A DNA stretch of 16,603 nucleotides from Microcaldota archaeon (GTDB taxonomy: Archaea; Micrarchaeota; Micrarchaeia; Micrarchaeales; CABMGC01): assembly GCA_021846005.1 (NCBI GenBank), contig JAJZIZ010000013.1:1-16603 (forward strand), written 5' to 3'. The position numbers and the translations under genes were made by a program. This document shows positions 13,216 through 16,603 of the stretch, in pieces. The notes beneath the pieces are model-generated. The model worked only from the letters and a program-made list of their open reading frames with translations. It was not told the origin of the DNA and ran no database searches. How positions within the stretch are numbered: position 1 is the stretch's first letter; each line of letters opens with the position of its first letter.

Positions 13216-13986
13216 TTATTGTATATTTTTCAACACAAGTATCCTTGAACTGCTTCCTGCATTTATTTCTATCTCGGATTCTCCTCTCTTCACTGAAACA
13301 GACTCTGCTATTATAGTACTATGTATGCCTATTTCTTCCACGCAGCTGCTCTGGAATCCCCACACTACAATCCTGGCTTCCAGTTTTCCGTCACTTACTA
13401 TGATGGAGCGTGCCTCGGGCATCTTTCCAGAACTTGTAGCCATGGCATTCTCAACCATTACCAGCTTTCCTCCCACATCAACATCCTTGTCACCATATCT
13501 AAGCGAAGAAAAATCTGTTATTGCCATACTTCCCTTTGAAGTTCTCGTAATACATGTGCCAATGGTGCTTTCAAGCACATAGTCGTTTTCAAGCTCGCGG
13601 AGCGAAAGGTTCCTGATCTCTACAGTATCTCCCCTTCTTATTGGGATAGAATCTGGCAGTTCTGCATGTTTTCCCCATAGTGTTATAACGATACTGCTTC
13701 CATCTTCTTCCAGTATTATTGACCTTCTAAAAATCTTATCTCCATCCTTTCCCATGCTGAACCTGCCTAAGACTCTTTCTACCTTGCCTTCAATGGCACC
13801 AATTTTGTTACATCCTGGGATGCCCGAAATAATCTCGGGTATTCTAGCTTTTCTTCTAACGATTGTTTCGCCACGGGTTGCAATCAGCTCTGCCGTCTTC
13901 CTGCTTATAAGCCATCCGTGCTCTTTCATTATTCTTTCCGTGTCTTCGGAAACTGTACCATGAATATGGTCTACCAAATTCTGCAC
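13216..13986 (-). CDS. RPA-like single-stranded DNA-binding protein (two OB folds)
   Basis: Archaeal replication protein A homologue of 256 residues, binding ssDNA during replication and repair. The N-terminal helical segment (about 1-45, DTERIMKEHGWLISRKTAELIATRG) matches the conserved start of archaeal RPAs. OB fold 1 (about 62-142) includes IEGKVERVLG, SSIVITLWGKHAELPDSIPIRRGDTVEIRN; OB fold 2 (about 165-250) includes KMPEARSIIVSDGKLEARIVVWG. The paired Trp104 and Trp209 at equivalent strand ends are typical DNA-stacking positions. There is no C-terminal zinc finger, and the protein is short compared with multi-OB euryarchaeal RPAs. The start is GTG 13986, with a TATA-like ATATGAAAAT on the minus strand about 29 bp upstream; a later ATG (residue 20) would cut the helical domain. 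It stands alone and is convergent with the CA-like genes. Confidence 0.85.
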   Translation of the reverse strand: MQNLVDHIHGTVSEDTERIMKEHGWLISRKTAELIATRGETIVRRKARIPEIISGIPGCNKIGAIEGKVERVLGRFSMGKDGDKIFRRSIILEEDGSSIVITLWGKHAELPDSIPIRRGDTVEIRNLSLRELENDYVLESTIGTCITRTSKGSMAITDFSSLRYGDKDVDVGGKLVMVENAMATSSGKMPEARSIIVSDGKLEARIVVWGFQSSCVEEIGIHSTIIAESVSVKRGESEIEINAGSSSRILVLKNIQ

Positions 13987-14074
13987 CAGCCTATTTATTT
14001 CTTGGCCTTGTTATTTTCATATCACGCTGCCAAGATTTCATGCCAATCTGATAGGCAAAGGAGTAGGTACTGGA

Positions 14075-14086
14075 AAATATAAATAC
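14075..14086 (+). promoter_or_regulatory. TATA box of the small-ORF/nuoM transcript
   Basis: AAATATAAATAC, preceded by purine-rich TGGAA as a possible BRE, is centred about 28 bp before ATG 14109. It is the strongest TATA box in the window and predicts transcription start at or next to that ATG, about 90 nt before nuoM. Confidence 0.65.
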
Positions 14087-14108
14087 ATATATATCCGAAT
14101 AGAAGTTA

Positions 14109-14195
14109 ATGGCGATGAATATCCACAAAAGGCACACTTCCCAAGCGAAAACCCCCAAGGGAGACGAAAAAGCATCACTTTCAAAAATAGTGTAA
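14109..14195 (+). CDS. 28-residue leaderless small protein before nuoM
   Basis: ATG 14109 to TAA 14193-14195 encodes 28 residues, beginning MAMNIHKRHTSQAK and ending KASLSKIV; it is Lys/His-rich and hydrophilic with no membrane segment. Three observations support it as real: a strong TATA box exactly one leaderless spacing upstream, a stop only 4 bp before the nuoM ATG (14200), and no Shine-Dalgarno sequence for nuoM, which suggests that nuoM is reached by re-initiation after this ORF. It could be a small complex I-associated protein, a leader peptide controlling nuoM, or simply a translated leader. A second in-frame ATG lies at 14115. I recognise no family. Confidence 0.5.
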   Translation: MAMNIHKRHTSQAKTPKGDEKASLSKIV

Positions 14196-14199
14196 GTCC

Positions 14200-15606
14200 A
14201 TGGTAGCAAACACGCAGTCGTTCATTCTCCCCCTTATAATACTGGTCCCATATCTTTCAATACTGCCTATATTGTTTTTTGACAGGAAGCATTCTTACAA
14301 TATCTCAATAGGAGCATCGGCGATATCATTGGCTCTTACTGCATTGGTTGTCTATCTGTCGCACACTGGCGCCTCACTGGCATTCAGCATTCCATACATA
14401 AGTTATTTCAGTATAAATCTCAGTTTTGAGATTACAAGCATAAACCTTGTTCTTCTTGTAATGACTTCAATAGTCTTTTTTGCCTCCTCACTCGTAGGCA
14501 GCTATTTCATAAAGGACAACCACAAAAAATACAACATACTCTTTGCGGTAACCGAAGGGTCCTCGCTTGCCCTCTTCCTTTCGGGAAATCTCTTTTTGTT
14601 TTATATTTTCTGGGAACTCGCAGAAGTTTCAGTGTTTTTCATCATATTCATGTTCGGCGGGCTTGAAAGGCGCAAGGCCTCTATAAAATTTATATTATAT
14701 TCGCTCGCATCCAGCCTTATTCTGCTTATCGCGATAATATTGCTGTATCTCCATGTGACGCCTCATACCTTTGACATATTCTCCATAATAAAATACGCGT
14801 ATACAATTCCTGTGGAATACCAGCTAATAATAATGGTAATGCTGGTATTTTCCTTTGTAATAAAAATGCCTGTATTTCCTCTGCACAATTGGCTTCCGGA
14901 GGCTCATACCGAAGCTCCAACAACCGGAAGCATGATCCTTGCCGGAGTCCTTCTGAAATTCGGCGGCTACGGACTGATACTAATGTTCATGATGCTTCCC
15001 ATATCTGCACATTACACGAAATATCTTGCAATACTCTTCGGATTCTCTGCGGTGTACGCAGCAGCAACGGCACTTCGGCAGAAAAATCTCAAGAAAGCAA
15101 TAGCATATACCAGCATAACCGATATGGGCATAGTCGGAATAGGGGCAGCCGCCTACAGCATCCTAGGAAACAACGGCGCTCTATATGCGATGCTAAGCCA
15201 CGGTATAATCATATCTCTGCTATTTCTTATCGCAGGAACAATAGCAGAGCTTTATGGTACTCTTGAGATAGATAAGATAAAAGGAGTGATGAAGAGCTTT
15301 CCTGGTCTCACATATCTTTTTCTGTTCGGTGCAATAGCACTCATAGGGATACCTTTAACTACTGGGTTTATAGGTGACCTTCTTGTATTTCTCGCATCTG
15401 TCAATTCATTCGGTATAATAGGCATAGTGCCACTGTCTGGTGTGTTTTTAATCGGAGTGCTTTTATTCTGGATATATGAACGCATCTTCACTTCAAGACC
15501 AGAAACAAATACCAGTTATCATATAAGCCGGATTGTAATGGTCGGGGCAATAATACTTGCAATTTCCTCGGTGTGTCTCGGTCTATTCCCGTATCTGCTA
15601 ATCTAA
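14200..15606 (+). CDS. nuoM: NADH-quinone oxidoreductase subunit M (antiporter-like)
   Basis: Mrp-antiporter-like proton-pumping subunit of the complex I membrane arm. The 468 residues carry about 14 hydrophobic segments. Signature residues are Glu139 (FYIFWELAEVS, TM5), Lys222 (FVIKMPVFPLHNWLPEAH), Lys253 (GVLLKFGGYG) and His334 (MLSHG). Two usual channel residues differ: the His of the SHMG motif is Asp308 (TSITDMG), and the TM12 Glu (E407 in E. coli) is Asp393 (GFIGDLLVF). The APTTGSMILAGVLLK block distinguishes NuoM from NuoL and NuoN. ATG 14200 lies 4 bp after a 28-codon ORF with no evident ribosome site, suggesting coupled translation. No other nuo gene follows on this strand; nuoN is convergent. 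A group 4 hydrogenase or Mrp subunit is an alternative but less likely. Confidence 0.9.
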   Translation: MVANTQSFILPLIILVPYLSILPILFFDRKHSYNISIGASAISLALTALVVYLSHTGASLAFSIPYISYFSINLSFEITSINLVLLVMTSIVFFASSLVGSYFIKDNHKKYNILFAVTEGSSLALFLSGNLFLFYIFWELAEVSVFFIIFMFGGLERRKASIKFILYSLASSLILLIAIILLYLHVTPHTFDIFSIIKYAYTIPVEYQLIIMVMLVFSFVIKMPVFPLHNWLPEAHTEAPTTGSMILAGVLLKFGGYGLILMFMMLPISAHYTKYLAILFGFSAVYAAATALRQKNLKKAIAYTSITDMGIVGIGAAAYSILGNNGALYAMLSHGIIISLLFLIAGTIAELYGTLEIDKIKGVMKSFPGLTYLFLFGAIALIGIPLTTGFIGDLLVFLASVNSFGIIGIVPLSGVFLIGVLLFWIYERIFTSRPETNTSYHISRIVMVGAIILAISSVCLGLFPYLLI

Positions 15607-15854
15607 TTCAATTGACAAATTCACAACAGGCCAAAAATTCCAGCCATGGCCCTTGACAGGACCACACGCCAATGTTTCTGGCTGCAAATATTCTTTCTGT
15701 TTGCCAAAGAAAATAGGAAGTCCTGGTCAAGTCTAAAGATTTTCGAGACTGCAAAAGAGGAGATGCCAAAATTCAAAATTAGATCAGATGCTCCCACAAA
15801 CCCATTTCTGATTCATGGCTTGTTCTCATTCTAAATACATCTATTCTGGCAATC
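15607..15854. other. Spacer between convergent nuoM and nuoN
   Basis: I see no recognisable gene. A plus-strand ORF (15646-15834, 62 codons) has no promoter of its own and no recognisable motif and is probably chance. No RNA structure or repeat stands out. Confidence 0.4.
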
Positions 15855-16603
15855 TCATATTTTTAGCAGATAAGATGCAGCATTATGCGCTATGCTTATC
15901 AGCGGCTGCGGATATATCCCAAGTGCAATTGTTATGATCACTGCGATAGAAATGGCAATTGCCGTTGCCTTTTCCATGTGTATGGCCCTGACGTGGCCTT
16001 TCTTCTCGCCGCTGTATGCTGCCATTATCGGTTTCGAATAATAATAAATGGAGATTACGCTGTTTACTATCCCCAACACTGCCAGCCATGTCATCCCCGC
16101 AGACGCAGCGCCGACGAATATCAGGAATTTGCCTACGAATCCTGCGGTGAAAGGAAGACCTACGAATGCAAGCATAAATAGGCTCATTGCAAACGCAGCA
16201 AAGCGGTTTTCCCTTGAGAGGCCATTTAAGTCATCTATCGTATGCTTATGCTTGCTTTCAAGCCATGCTACAACCCCCAGCACTCCTATAAACGCAAAGG
16301 CGTGTGCAAATATCTGGAAGAGCGAACCCATGAGCCCTGCGGTGCTTGATGTGGCTATTCCTATCAATATATATCCCGACTGGGAGATTGATGAATAGGC
16401 AAGCATCCTCTTGAGGTTTTTTTGCATGATGGCAACGATATTACCGAAGAACATGGTCACCACTGAGAAAATGGCGATAAGGTCAAAGACCGACTTGTAT
16501 CCGACGAATGCGAGTATTAGTACCTGTATAAGTGCGGCAAATGCGAGTTTTTTGTTAAGCCCGCCGAGCATTCCTGTAACATATGCCGGAGATCCTTCAT
16601 ATA
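15855..16603 (-). CDS. nuoN: NADH-quinone oxidoreductase subunit N (antiporter-like), partial
   Basis: C-terminal half of NuoN, a proton-pumping membrane subunit of complex I; the gene is cut by the right edge. The reading frame continues upstream of the first internal Met through YEGSPAYVTGMLGGLNKKLAFAAL, the typical NuoN segment that includes the TM8 lysine region. It continues with NLKRMLAYSSISQSGYILIGIA, FAHAFAFIGVLG, GLPFTAGFVGKFLIFVGA (the TM12 Lys typical of NuoN, where NuoM has Glu) and AVLGIVNSVISIYYYSKPI. The SQSG segment carries Gln where the family usually has His (SHxG). About seven membrane segments are present. It is convergent with nuoM, separated by 248 bp, rather than following it as in most nuo operons, so the remaining nuo genes may lie to the right on this strand. 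Confidence 0.92.
   Translation of the reverse strand, partial: YEGSPAYVTGMLGGLNKKLAFAALIQVLILAFVGYKSVFDLIAIFSVVTMFFGNIVAIMQKNLKRMLAYSSISQSGYILIGIATSSTAGLMGSLFQIFAHAFAFIGVLGVVAWLESKHKHTIDDLNGLSRENRFAAFAMSLFMLAFVGLPFTAGFVGKFLIFVGAASAGMTWLAVLGIVNSVISIYYYSKPIMAAYSGEKKGHVRAIHMEKATAIAISIAVIITIALGIYPQPLISIAHNAASYLLKI

Noticed and set aside
13991..14209. Minus-strand 72-codon ORF with a hydrophobic stretch, ending just before the RPA-like gene
   Set aside because: It runs antisense through the strong nuoM-side promoter and the 28-codon ORF, starts inside nuoM, and has no promoter or recognisable family.
15646..15834. 62-codon plus-strand ORF between nuoM and nuoN
   Set aside because: No TATA box, no ribosome site, no motif and an unconvincing composition; probably chance.
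1..16603. CRISPR arrays, insertion sequences or prophage genes
   Set aside because: No regularly spaced repeats, transposase motifs, terminal inverted repeats or phage-type genes were seen; the window is mostly core archaeal genes.

Overview
The window looks like a piece of a small, compact archaeal genome, most likely a DPANN lineage of the Micrarchaeota/ARMAN type. That placement is an inference from gene content and style and was not tested by any search. Supporting observations are A-type ATP synthase subunits H and I, an archaeal-length AspRS, an archaeal RPA-like protein with an N-terminal helical domain, a tRNA without encoded CCA, heavy use of ATA and AGG/AGA codons, very short spacers, and TATA boxes about 25-30 bp before many start codons, which suggests leaderless mRNAs. 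Complex I subunits imply a respiring organism.

Layout. 1-1482 (minus): start of an A-type ATP synthase operon, atpH then atpI, cut by the left edge. 1664-2876 (plus): scpA-scpB, condensin partners of SMC. 2959-3030: tRNA-Val(CAC). 3231-4315 (minus): an Lrp/AsnC-type regulator and, upstream of it, an unknown single-pass membrane protein; a palindrome and direct repeats lie between them. 4470-5729 (plus): a standalone L-asparaginase-fold protein whose catalytic residues are partly replaced. 5752-8683 (minus): gatC-gatA-gatB with 4-bp overlaps. 8758-10074 (plus): aspS, divergent from gatCAB and sharing one near-symmetric TATA box with it. 10233-11274 (minus): two unknown, mostly helical proteins. 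11275-11571: a gap with a short ORF and a possible folded RNA. 11572-13015 (plus): two tandem beta-carbonic-anhydrase-like proteins with a shared extra C-terminal region. 13016-13215: a gap holding a strong candidate structured RNA. 13216-13986 (minus): RPA-like ssDNA-binding protein. 14109-15606 (plus): a 28-codon leaderless ORF, then nuoM. 15855-16603 (minus): nuoN, cut by the right edge and convergent with nuoM.

How the genes fit together. The best-supported functional unit is aspS plus gatCAB. The AspRS lacks the two residues (Trp26/Lys85 in the Thermococcus enzyme) linked to discrimination against tRNA-Asn, so it probably makes Asp-tRNA-Asn as well as Asp-tRNA-Asp, and GatCAB next door would amidate the former to Asn-tRNA-Asn. 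The asparaginase-like neighbour lacks the usual catalytic Lys and Tyr, so it may be a pseudoenzyme rather than an asparagine-degrading enzyme. ATP synthase and complex I genes at the two ends point to a membrane energy chain. The least explained items are the structured RNA at 13089-13176, the asparaginase-like protein, the paired carbonic-anhydrase-like proteins and the small ORF leading the nuoM transcript.
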